DNA of 64,000 bases, from assembly GCF_019320115.1 (NCBI RefSeq), contig NC_089598.1:85073844-85137843 (forward strand), in the 5' to 3' direction. This document shows, piece by piece, positions 22,701 through 32,088 of the stretch. Within the stretch, counting starts at the first letter, position 1, and every line of letters starts with the position of its first letter. The position numbers were made by a program, and so were the translations under genes. The notes below the pieces were generated by a model, which saw only the letters and a program-made list of their open reading frames with translations, was not told where the DNA came from and searched no databases. Source of the stretch: Miscanthus floridulus. Lineage: Eukaryota; Streptophyta; Magnoliopsida; Poales; Poaceae.

Positions 22701-24899
22701 GGACGCTGAAGCCTCAGCGTTCGATCGAGTACAGTAAGGGTTGAAAACCGGTTTTCCTCGACCGAACACAATCTAACGTCCGATGGTAAACCCTAGCGAC
22801 TGTACCGCCGAGTCAGCACGACCGGACGCAGGCAGTCAGCGTCCGGTGCTTTCAGACCCAGCGTCCGGTCAGTTGACCGATGCCAGCATCTTCACGACCA
22901 ACTCCTTTTCACTTCTAACTTCTCCACCCTTGCTCCAATGTGCCAACCAACAAGTGTATCACCTTGTGCACATGTGTTAGCATATTTTCACAAATATTTT
23001 CAAGGGTGTTAGCACTCCACTAGATCCTAAATGCATATGCAATGAGTTAGAGCATCTAGTGGCACTTTGATAACCACATTCCGATACGAGGTTCACTCCT
23101 CTTAATAGTACGGCTATCAAACCTAAATATGATCACACTCGCTAAGTGTCTTAATCACCAAAACAAAATAGCTCCTACAAGTTATACCTTTGCCTTGAAC
23201 TTTTTGTTTTTCTCTTTCTTCTTTCTAAGTTTAAGCCCTTAATCATCGCCATGCCATCACCATTGTCATGTTATGATCTTCATTAGCTTCTCTACTTGAA
23301 GTGTGCTACCTATCTCATGATCACTTGATAAACTAGGTTAGCACTTAGGGTTTCATTAATTCACCAAAACCAAACTAGAGCTTTCAGGTGGTCTGCCTTA
23401 CCTTTAAAAGGCTTGCCTTTCTTTCTTAGGGGGTAATTCGCAGGAAGAAATCGACGATGGCCAAGGTACACGACCTTTCGACATTTTTTCAAGAATATAC
23501 CTTTAATGTCATTGAAACAATGCGTGCATCCATTATATCCCTTCTTTGATTGTCCTAAAAGATTACTTAGAGCAGGTCAATCATTGATTGTTATGAACAA
23601 CAATGCTCGTAGGTCAAAGTGCTCATGTTTGTGCTCATCCCACACACGTACACCTGGTCTGTTCCACAAAAGTAGAAGTTCTTCAACTAGTGGCCTTAGG
23701 TACACATCGATGTCGTTGCCAGATTGCCTTGGGCCTTGGATGAGCACTGGCATCATAACAAACTTACGCTTCATGCATAACCAAGGAGGAAGGTTGTAGA
23801 TACATAGAGTAACAGGCCAAGTGCTATGACTACTGCTCTACTCCCCGAAAGGATTCATACCATCCGTACTTAAAGCAAACCTTAAGTTTCTTGCGTCATT
23901 TGTAAACTCCAGGAATTCTCTATCAATTGCTCTCCACTGAGACCCATCAGCAGGGTGTCTCAACATATTGTCTACCTTACGGTCTTCTTTGTGCTATCGC
24001 AACAACTTTGCATGGTCTTTGTTTCTGAACAGACGTTTCAAGTGTGGTATTATAGGAGCATACCACATAATCTTGGCAGGGATTTTCTTTGTGGCACGTT
24101 TGCCCTCAACATCACCAGGGTCATCTCTCCTGATCTTATACCGCGATGCATGACATACCGAGCATGCATCTAACTTCTCGTACTCCTCGCCATAGTAGAG
24201 GATGCAGTCATTAGGACATGCATGTATCTTTTGGATTTCTAATCCCAAAGGGCAGACTACCTGTTTTGCTTCGTACGTAGTGGCGGGCAATTCGTTATCC
24301 TTCAGAAGCATCTTCTTTTGGATTTTCAGTAACTCCCCAAATCCCTTGTCAGATACACCATTATTTGCCTTCCATTGCAGCAATTCTAGTGCGGTACCCA
24401 ACTTTTTCTGCCCCGCATCATAAGTTGGGTACAGCAATTTCTTGTGATCCTCTAGCATGCGCTCGAACTTGATCTTCTCCTTTTCACTTTCGCATTCTCT
24501 TTGTGCGTCACGAATGGCCTGACCAAGATCATCAGCGGGCTCATCTTCTGCCCCTACCTCTTCTTCAGCTTCCCCCAATGCAGTATCATTGAAGGCACCA
24601 TATTCAGTAATAATATTATCATCGTCCCATTGTTCTTCTTCACCTTCTTCTATTACAACCCCGGTTTCTCCGTGCTTCGTCCAACAAATATAGTTTGGCA
24701 TAAAACCCGACTTCAACAAGTGTGAATGAAGACTCCTTGAGCTAGCATATTCCTTCAAATTCTTACATATGGCACATGGGCAGCACATGAAACCATTGCG
24801 TTTGTTTACCTCGGCCACACGTAAGAAAGAATGCACGCCCTCAATGAACTCTTGGGAGCGGCGATCAGCATTGTACATCCAATGCCGGTTCATCTGCAT
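19741..24899 (-). pseudogene. CACTA-1 TNP2-type transposase, interrupted by solo LTR
   Basis: The chosen start is the ATG at 24899 (MNRHWMYN after two residues). Domains in order: Transpos_assoc-like N-terminus with CCPCAICKN (24.7-24.9 kb), the Transposase_21 body (HACPNDCILYYGEEYEKLDAC, then 23577-23774 with GPRQSGNDIDVYLRPL, then 21286-21590 with AIDVMHLMKN), a DUF4218-like part (20496-21252, LKSHDCHVLMTQLLP, FPFERFMGVLKKYVHN) and a DUF4216-like C-terminus (LFKCQWVK, VDLNNIGYKDE). The stop is TGA at 19741-19743. TNP2 proteins cut the element ends. Breaks: TAG stops at 23994 and near 23850, a 1.79-kb solo LTR, a frameshift near 21300 and, in copy 1 only, an inserted base near 20060 and several stops around 20280-20480. 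Confidence 0.88.
21593..23386 (-). mobile_element. Solo LTR (Copia-type, 1794 bp) inside CACTA-1 transposase
   Basis: It starts TGAAAGGTCC, ends GAGCTTTCA, and is flanked by the 5-bp target duplication GGTGG (21588-21592 and 23387-23391). The termini and a cluster of GACCGGACGCT/GTCCGGTC motifs (22560-22880) relate it to the Copia LTR at 9444-11014, but the bodies differ, so it is a different family member. There is no internal coding region, so it arose by LTR-LTR recombination. A TTAAATAG box near 22496 is TATA-like on the minus strand. Confidence 0.93.
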
Positions 24900-25122
24900 T
24901 ACATGATATACATACCATATTAAAACCTAGAACATAATTAGTTAATTATACGACATGCATGCCACCACACAAGGTATTAATTTATGAAAGTCTCGCTACA
25001 ATGTAGACAATCCTAACTACCACTAAAAAAACTAAAGCTAAAATGCACTTCAGCAGCATAAGGATTTCGCGACCAATCCCAACTAAAACAGACAGATCAT
25101 GCATTTGTTCAACATCTATGGG
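24900..25122 (-). other. Intergenic or intron segment between GRF-like gene and TNP2
   Basis: AT-rich, non-coding. It may be an intron if the GRF-like exons and TNP2 belong to one transcript; no repeat or promoter is recognised here. Confidence 0.4.
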
Positions 25123-25505
25123 CTATTTCCACAGGATCACTGCCTCATCAGCCGCCGTAGCCGCCTGTGCAAGAGAGTTTTGCACGTGTTCAACATACTC
25201 TTCCTCCTAGTACCAGCCTGAACATCCAGTGCCATCCACTGAAATTAAAACAAAAAAATTAGAACTTTAATCATAATTATCATAAAAATAAGTATAAATT
25301 AACCATAATCATCAAATGCGATAAAATAACTCACATTGCGATCCGGACACTTATAGAAGATACGGCCCTTGTTGGGACACTCCTTTCTCACTCGGTACTC
25401 CATCACAATTTTCTCCTCACACTTGCCGCATGCAATGAGAGGGAGGTCCGGCCTCAGTCGCTTTGGAACCCGATGAGAGGCCGAGGACCCGAAAGCAGTT
25501 GTCAT
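25123..25505 (-). pseudogene. Small GRF-type zinc-finger gene in CACTA-1, two exons
   Basis: The ATG at 25503-25505 directly follows a splice acceptor. Exon 1 (25304-25505) encodes a basic N-terminus and CGKCEEKIV...CPNKGRIFYKCPD, the spacing of a GRF zinc finger (a nucleic-acid-binding module). After an intron with GT/AG borders (25239-25303), exon 2 (25123-25238) encodes DGTGCSGWY, a TAG stop, then EEEYVEHVQNSLAQA and a natural stop at 25123-25125. The frame is continuous across the splice. It is the first gene behind the right-end promoter, so it may be a separate short gene or the 5' part of the TNP2 transcript. The TAG stop is the only visible defect and would remove the last 28 residues. 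Confidence 0.6.
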
Positions 25506-25940
25506 CTACTCTCTATACTTATTTTTAATATAATATAAATTTCTCATTTTATTAACAAATAAAATTAAAAAACTCTAAAATTCTCTATATCTCTAAACCA
25601 TGAAGTGTGCTATGCATGCTAGAAATGAAAGCTGAATACTAGTTTTGAATAACTACTTTAACCTTCCTTCATCCAAATATGCAAACTTTAAAGTGATTTT
25701 GAGCTTAAATAGCTTACAAATAAAAAAATCCACCATAAAAAACCATATATATCTAGTCCACAAAATGAGATATACTACTGATGAAATATGAGAGTATAAA
25801 GTTGGTAACCTTTAGAACCGAAGAATCGATGGAGGAATCGAAGAAATCTTGTGATTACCGGCGATGAGGAAGAAGAGAGACCGGCGATGAAGTAAGAACA
25901 CTGAGCTCGAAGTGGCTCGGGCTCGGGGAGGAAGAAGGGG
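25506..25940 (-). other. 5' leader of the CACTA-1 right-end transcription unit
   Basis: It contains a GA-rich untranslated first exon (about 25800-25940) and an AT-rich probable intron ending at the acceptor that abuts the ATG at 25505. Candidate donors on the minus strand are GTAATC and GTTACC near 25860 and 25810. Confidence 0.45.
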
Positions 25941-25947
25941 TATATAG
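25941..25947 (-). promoter_or_regulatory. Right-end promoter TATA box of CACTA-1
   Basis: The minus strand reads CTATATA, 25 bases inside the subterminal array and oriented toward the GRF-like and TNP2 genes. The same arrangement as the internal promoter suggests that the subterminal repeats lie immediately upstream of both transcription units. Confidence 0.6.
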
Positions 25948-25965
25948 GAGGGGATCTTTAGTCCC

Positions 25966-26240
25966 GATTGGAGACAGAAACCGGAACTAAAGGTCCATTT
26001 CTAGTCTGGGACGGAGCCTCCAGCCGGGAGTAGACTTTTACTCCCGGTTGGAGGGACCAATTAGGAGTAAAAGTTAACATTTAGTCCCGGTTGGTAGCTC
26101 CAACCTGGACTAAAGGTCCCCTGCAGCAAAAGCCTGCCGCAGTAGCCGTTGGACAGGGACCTTTAGTCCCGGTTAGAGCTACGAACCGGGACTAAAGGTT
26201 TCTCTAGTCTCGGATGCGAAAAATACCGGGACTAAAGACA
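25966..26240. repeat. CACTA-1 subterminal array, right
   Basis: Inverted and direct copies of CTTTAGTCCCGGTT and variants (TTTTACTCCCGGTTGGAG), covering nearly the whole 275 bp next to the right terminus. Confidence 0.88.
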
Positions 26241-26264
26241 AATTTCAAAGTGGATCAAAAGTCA

Positions 26265-26278
26265 TTTCTCTACTAGTG
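26265..26278 (-). repeat. CACTA-1 right terminal inverted repeat
   Basis: TTTCTCTACTAGTG pairs with the left end. It is followed by target duplication ATC. Confidence 0.93.
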
Positions 26279-26281
26279 ATC

Positions 26282-26747
26282 CTAAAGCTTCTTACATAGG
26301 GCACTTAAGTAATTTCCATGCTATTGGCCATATTTTGATGTTGGTGAGAATCTTTCTGGTCCGACGACATGCCATATAGGGTCATGCCATCCCATCGCCA
26401 CCGAAGCTTTCTGATGTAAACAAAGTCTACAAGTATGATTGTATGAATATAACAATCGTTTTCATTCAGAAGGTTCTCCCTTCAAAGTTCAAACACATAT
26501 GTATACTAGTAGTATACGGTATATATATCTAATGTACCTCACTAATAATTAATCTGCTTTGAAATTGTTGCAACTTTGAAAAGAGAACCACTGGAGCACT
26601 TCTATATGATACCTTTTTGTTTCTATATATATCATCGATACATTTGCATGTGATGTATAGTTTAACGCTTTCTACGTTACTAACGTCATAGCTAAGCTAG
26701 TAGCTAGCCGGCTGTATGTATTCCATCCATGCCGTAGCCGTAGATGC
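26282..26747. other. Flanking sequence, probable 3' region of the DOG1-type fragment
   Basis: No coding frame and no repeat recognised. In transcription direction it lies just downstream of the DOG1-domain stop codon, so it may hold its 3' untranslated region. Confidence 0.4.
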
Positions 26748-27344
26748 CTACCCGGCCGGGCCTCTAGCCAGCTGACCCGTCCGGCTGGTGGTCCAGAGCG
26801 TGCTGAGCGTTCGGAGGCGGCAGAAGTAGTCGGCGGCGGCGATGAAGCAGCGCGCCGCCTGCCTCGCCGTCAGGATCTGCCGGAGCGCGTGCAACGCCTG
26901 CATCCTCAGCTCGTCCGCCTGCATGCATTAATTGCACGGTACGTTTGCGATGAGCATGCAAGCAGTGCATGGCTAGCTTGGCCGAAAATTAAAATGAATC
27001 TAAGGAAGAGACAGACACAGACAGAAAATGCATGCATGCATGGTGACCATACCTGTCTGAGGATGGTCCCGAGCGAGGCCACCTTGTCCATGGCGAGGGC
27101 GACGTGCATGTGGCCCATCCCCATGTAGCCGGCGGCCACGTCGGCCGGGTGGTAGAGCTGGCCGCCGCCGTACATCATCCCCGGCGGCGGCGGCGCGTCC
27201 GATGCCACGACCTCGGAGAGCGACCGCAGCAGCGCGTCCAGCTCGGCGTCCAGCGCCTCCTCCACCCGCCGCGCCGCCTGCTCCACGTCGCGCGCCCCCC
27301 GCCGCCTGCTGCTCCGCCAGCGGCTCCACGTGCCGGACCACGAC
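26748..27344 (-). pseudogene. TGA-type bZIP/DOG1-domain factor, last two exons only
   Basis: Exon A (27053-27344) reads VVVRHVEPLAEQQ...VEQAARRVEEALDAELDALLRSLSE...YMGMGHMHVALAMDKVASLGTILRQ (broken into pieces here). Exon B (26748-26918) reads ADELRMQALHALRQILTARQ, AARCFIAAADYFCRLRTLST and LW, then stops with TAG. The order and residues match the C-terminal half of the DOG1 domain of TGA transcription factors, which bind TGACG promoter elements and NPR1-type partners. The intron is 134 bp with good GT/AG borders, and exon A starts at a GCACGCAG acceptor. The bZIP and first half of DOG1 are absent. Copy 1 has one extra C near 27300 that shifts frame; copy 2 is open. CACTA-2 starts 315 bp upstream, so the rest of the gene may lie beyond it. 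Confidence 0.75.
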
Positions 27345-27587
27345 CTGCGTGCGTGCATGTTGGCGTCATCGAAAGGGTTCCAGGAGCAGGTAGCAGGAAA
27401 AAAGAAGATCGATGGATCCCAGCCCCACGAACAAAAGCTGGAATAATCCTGGCGTTCCAAATTAATCCAAGCACGCGATGGATCATCTATCGACGTCGAC
27501 AGCGACAGCGAACGACGACGACGACGTTTGCCTTCTGAGACTCTGAGCCTAGCTAGCTCGCACGCACATTGATCGTCTTCGTCGTCG

Positions 27588-27618
<31 letters not shown>

Positions 27619-27658
27619 CGCGTGACGCGACGTGTCCATGGATAGATCGAGCTCGAGC
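27345..27658 (-). other. Probable intron or upstream flank of the DOG1-type fragment
   Basis: No exon of a TGA factor was found here. It includes a (CCG)n microsatellite at about 27587-27622 and ends at the CACTA-2 terminus. The reading frames on both strands come from GC-rich repeats. Confidence 0.45.
27587..27622. repeat. (CCG)n microsatellite
   Basis: About twelve uninterrupted or nearly uninterrupted CCG units between the DOG1-type exon and the CACTA-2 end. Confidence 0.9.
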
Positions 27659-27699
27659 CACTACGTAAAAAACGATTTTTAGCAACGTGTCGAATTTTT

Positions 27700-27972
27700 T
27701 GTAGGGGCGGCTGGTGATGGAGCCGCCCCTACAGTGGCGTGCTCGGGTGCCCAGACACCAGCCGCTCCTACAAATGGAACAGCAGGGGGCGGCTGGTGAT
27801 ACGAGCCGCCCCAACAAACAGGGTCTGATTTGTAGGGGCAGCTCAATCACCAGCCGTCCCTGGAATTTCTAATTGTAGGGGTGGCTGGTGATTGAGCCGC
27901 CCCTACAAATGCCCACGTATATATAGCTCGGATTTGTATGGGCAGCTCAATCACCAGCCGCCCCTACAAATG
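27700..27972. repeat. CACTA-2 subterminal array
   Basis: About ten half-sites of GTAGGGGCGGCTGGTGATTGAG and its complement arranged as inverted pairs, for example 27702-27734 and 27875-27911. It is adjacent to the left terminus. Confidence 0.88.
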
Positions 27973-27978
27973 ACCCAC

Positions 27979-27986
27979 ATATAAAA
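27979..27986 (+). promoter_or_regulatory. CACTA-2 promoter TATA box
   Basis: ATATAAAA lies directly after the subterminal array, upstream of a spliced leader. The first exon appears to run to a GTAAGA donor near 28135. Confidence 0.6.
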
Positions 27987-28732
27987 CAGCTGCAGCACTT
28001 CTTTCTCCTCGGGTCACTCACTCCAACCCGTGAAAGAAAGGTGGGGAGGCTTTGGGCACCTCCTAGAAATTGCTCTACTAAGGGAGAAAGGTTTTGGTCT
28101 TAAATTCTTCGGTGGAGAGATTGTAGAAGGTAAGAAAATACTATTCCATACTTTTTTTTGAAGTTTTAATGGTTGGTTAGTGAGTAATTAGAGTTTTGTT
28201 TTTCTCTCTCTTCTATGGTGCTTGAGCTACTTATGAAGCAAATTAGAGCTAAGTTTTAAATGTACTAGGGTAAATTAGGGAGGAGAACAAGATCAGTACC
28301 TTATTTGGTCCATGTTTTTTTATTTTAGTGAACAATTAGATAGTTTTATGGATGTTTGATGTGCATGTGGATCTAGATCTAGGGTTTGGTTTTTTTATTA
28401 ATTTCGTTTTTGTAAATTTATGTTTGATGAAATTGGACTAGGGTTTGTATGAAAGATACTGGGTAAAGTATAATTATTGCTAATTGTTGTCTTTGAAATT
28501 ATTTATTGTAATCAATAAATATGTATTTTAATTATTTATGGATAAATAGGTCATTAATTAATTTTCCTCTACCATGGTGTGTTTGTATGCTTCATGTAAT
28601 TATATTAGATTTATATTCATATATATCTGAAGTATATACAATTATTCTCAAGTAATTATTAATTTGATTCATTTTTTTATATATATCTGAATAAGTAGTC
28701 CTTTAATGTTTGTTTTATTGTTGTTGTAAAAG
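27987..28732 (+). other. CACTA-2 5' leader exon and intron
   Basis: The untranslated exon ends at GAAG/GTAAGA near 28134. An AT-rich intron of about 0.6 kb ends at an AG (TAAAAG) that directly abuts the TNP2 ATG at 28733. Confidence 0.55.
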
Positions 28733-31035
28733 ATGGAGTACAGAAACTCTTGGATGTATGGTTCGTTAAGGTTCAAGGCAGGTTTTTGTGAAGAGGTGGA
28801 TAATTTTATTGAAGCCGTAAAGAAGCATGCAACGACATTGAAAGAGAATAAGGATACAATTATTTGCCTCTGTAAAGATTGCAAAAATCGTATGGCATGG
28901 ACAGATGTAACTATCATCATATCACATTTGATTATGCGAGGATTTGTTGAGGATTACACAGTGTGGATTTATCATGGTGAAACGGTTATTGTAAACGACG
29001 AGGATGAGGAATACGATGACAAAACCATAGAATCCATGTCCCAATATTCAGCAGAGCTTGATGCATGAATGGATTTCGAGTTTGGCAATGAACAAGGTGG
29101 TGATGCTGGTGGTTGGGATGGTAACGACGAAGGTGGTGCCGATAATGATGGTGGAGCACGTGTCGGGTATGAAGATGATTTGGAAAGGGTGACAAAAGCA
29201 TCAAAGGAGACTGTGTATGGTGTTGAAAAGGGTTATCCGACACATTGGACATTGCTATGTTTTGTGCTTGAGCTGCTCATCCTGAAGGCTAAGTATGGCT
29301 GGTCAGACTGTAGTTTCAATGATCTATTGCATCTCCTGTCATGGGTGCTGCCACAACCAAACTTAGTTCCCGCCAACACATACCAAGCAAAGAAGGTCAT
29401 AAGTCCATTGACAATGGGGGTTGAAAAAATCCATGCATACCCCAACCACTGCATACTTTTTCGTGGCAAAACATTTAAGTCACTGGATAAATGTCCTTGG
29501 TGTGGGGCCAGCCGGTACAAGAACAATGACCTTTACGGTGGGGACAAACCCTCCATGGGGAAAAAGAGGAATAAGAAGGGTACAAAAAAGGTGGTACAAG
29601 AATCTTAGCCCCTAGAGGATACTCCATTAGGCAACGATGCAAAGCAGAGAAGAATTCCTACCTCGGTAATATGGTACCTATCAGTGACCAACCGCTTGAG
29701 ACGTATCTTCCTAAACCCTAAAGAAGTCGCACTCATGACATGGTGGGATGATGAGCGCAAGGTGGTTGATGATAAGATTGCACACCTGGCTGATTGTAGT
29801 CAGTGGCAAAGGTTTGACGAGAAGCACAAAGAATTCAGCGATGACCCAAGGAATGTATGGTTTGGCTTGAGCACCAATAGAATGAATCTCTTCAATGAGA
29901 GAATGAGCGACCACAGCACATGGCCAGTCATCTTGACCATGTACAACATCCCAACATGGTTGTGTTAGAAGAGGAAGTACCTTCTCCTCACTATTCTTAT
30001 TTCTGGCCCTAAACAACTAGGCATTGATATAGACGTGTTCCTCGAGCCTTTGATGCAAGAAATGGAGAGGCTATGGAGGCATGGGGAGTAAATATATGAT
30101 GCGTTCCGAAAGGAGGACTTCATATGTAGAGCAATAATATTTGTTACTACTAATGATTATCCCACGATGTTTGCTTTGTCTGGACAGATCAAAGGAAAGA
30201 TAGGATGCTTGGTTTGCTTGGATGGTACTACATGGGTGTACCTAGATGCATCCAAGAAGATAGTTTACCTAAGGAACCGACGCTTCTTAAAGATAAGTCA
30301 CAAGTACCACAGCAAATTGTTCTTTAAATTTTATGACAACACCCCGGAGATTGAACCCCCTCTGGAGAGACGTCATAACAGAGAACACATGTACAGAATG
30401 GTGAAAACATGCGTGTCATCTATGGAAAGAAGAATCCAGATGGGACGAACAGAGATAGAAGCACACCTCCTATCAAAGGCGTACCTTTCAAGAAACAATC
30501 GATCTTCTTTCAGTATCTGCCTTATTGGCCAGACTTGGAAGTCCCCCATGCTATTGATGCTATGCACGTGCAAAAGAATGTCTTTGAGAGTCTCATTGCT
30601 ACCTTGATGGACATAGGCAAGTCAAAGGATGGTCTGAAAGCACGAAAAGACATGGTGCAGCTAAACGTGATGCCACAGCTTCACCCGGTACCTGAGGCTA
30701 ATGGAAAATACACTCTGCCCGTGGCGTGCTTCAACCTAACACCAGACGAGAAGAGAGCTATATGCACTTTCCTGAGGGGGATCAAAGCCCCGATGGGGTT
30801 TTCAGCAAATGTTAAGAAGCTAGTGTCGATGAAGGACTTGTCAATAACACACTGCAAGGCTCACGATTGCCATGTGATGCTGACAGTGTTTCTACCTATT
30901 GCATCAGGGCTTGTCGGAGACCTAATACCGGGGTACCCTAGAAGGCGAAACCAATAACCACTAAACGTTAAAAACTTCTGGATGCATAAGGGCGCCATTA
31001 CGTCCCTTGTTCGAATGACAGGAGTTTGGTTCCGC

Positions 31036-31300
31036 CTCGCCCGATGCCTTTTGAGATAGCTCTACCTCGCCCGAGGGCTCAGGGCTAGTCTCCATCTCAC
31101 CCGACGCCTTTGGGGCGGGCTCGGTCTCGCTCGAGGGCCGAGGGATAGACTCCGCCTCGCCCGATGCCTTGAAGATAGCTCTGCCTCGCCCAAGGGCTCA
31201 GGGCTAGTCTCCGTCTCGCCCAACGCCTTTTGGGTGAGTTTGGTCTCGCCCGAGGGCTGAGGAATAGATTTCGCCTCGCCCGACCCTAGAGGGGCAGGGT
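31036..31300. repeat. CTCGCCCGAGGG tandem block within solo LTR
   Basis: Units of about 29-30 bp (CGCCTCGCCCGATGCCTTT, CTCGCCCGAGGGCTCAGGGC) form higher-order repeats of roughly 117 bp. Such blocks are common in grass LTR U3 regions. Confidence 0.8.
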
Positions 31301-32078
31301 CGGTCTCGCCCAAGAGATAGGGATTGGTCTCCGTTTTGCCCGATGGCAAGGAACGAGCCTCGCCCTGCTTGATATCTAATACTGGTTTCATCTTACCTGA
31401 CAACTTCTCCCCATTCCCTCAAGATGATGGGTACAGGGCAAGACAAGACGTTTGGGTCAACCATGGCTCCAAGGACCATACCCTGCGCCCTGGCAGGAAA
31501 AGTACTACCAGGGAACGACAGGACAGGTGCTTTAGACCCTTCCGAGCGCCATAGAGCCTGAAAGGTATTACAGGTGCGTATTCCTCACCCTGTAGAGTTG
31601 TAGGCGCCGCCTTCAGTCCTAGGACACGGAACCCGACGAAGATATATGACAACCACTATGCTCCAGAAAAGGATTTGCTATCTCCACAAATGACGGATAT
31701 TCCGTCACCACGCTATGGACCCAAGGGAGCGGCGCCCGCTTCCCAACCCCTCAGGTCCACCAAGTCAGAAGACCTTGACCACGGCGTTACTCCGGACCCC
31801 GACCCCACGTCCCTCCGACAAAGACTCATAGGAACCAGAAGGCATGCGGAGCAAGGATAGGGAGGCTCATAAGTCAAACCACCATGCTGCAACCCATACC
31901 CTGCGCGGGGCAGCATTCTGTAACCAACCTGACATTCTATAGAGCCATCGATAGTATTGTAGGTGCTTATCTTCCTTTGCACTCATTAGAATGAAGGACG
32001 AGGCCGGGGAGACGTGAACCACAAGACGTAGAGTATGCTTCCTAAAGCCCTCACCCTTGTAAAAGATAGCCCCTTCAT

Positions 32079-32088
32079 CTATAAAAGG
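32079..32088 (+). promoter_or_regulatory. TATA box of the solo LTR
   Basis: CTATAAAAGG on the plus strand, about 315 bp before the LTR end, gives the orientation of the inserted LTR. Confidence 0.6.

Larger units (their letters stand above)
13518..26278 (-). mobile_element. CACTA-1 (En/Spm superfamily), 12.76 kb, complete ends
   Basis: The left end reads CACTAGTACAGAAAC and the right end, reverse complemented, reads CACTAGTAGAGAAAT. The element is flanked by the 3-bp target duplication ATC (13515-13517 and 26279-26281), the hallmark of this superfamily. It contains three arrays of CTTTAGTCCCGG subterminal-type repeats, a TNP2 transposase gene, a small GRF-like zinc-finger gene and a TPase-24/Ulp1 gene, all on the minus strand. 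A solo LTR interrupts TNP2. Both ends are intact and could be recognised by a transposase supplied in trans, but the encoded genes are broken. Confidence 0.95.

Noticed and set aside
27104..27538. Plus-strand Arg/Pro/Ala-rich ORFs over the DOG1 exons.
   Set aside because: They are antisense frames of GC-rich exons. The minus strand has domain residues and correct splice sites.
27700..27972. Regularly spaced repeats resembling a CRISPR-like array.
   Set aside because: The repeats alternate in orientation, have no constant spacer length, and sit beside a CACTA terminus in a plant genome.
31062..31403. Minus-strand ORF with repeating GEAES/GETE residues (longer, 147 aa, in copy 2).
   Set aside because: It is a by-product of the CTCGCCC tandem block in the solo LTR and has no known coding role.
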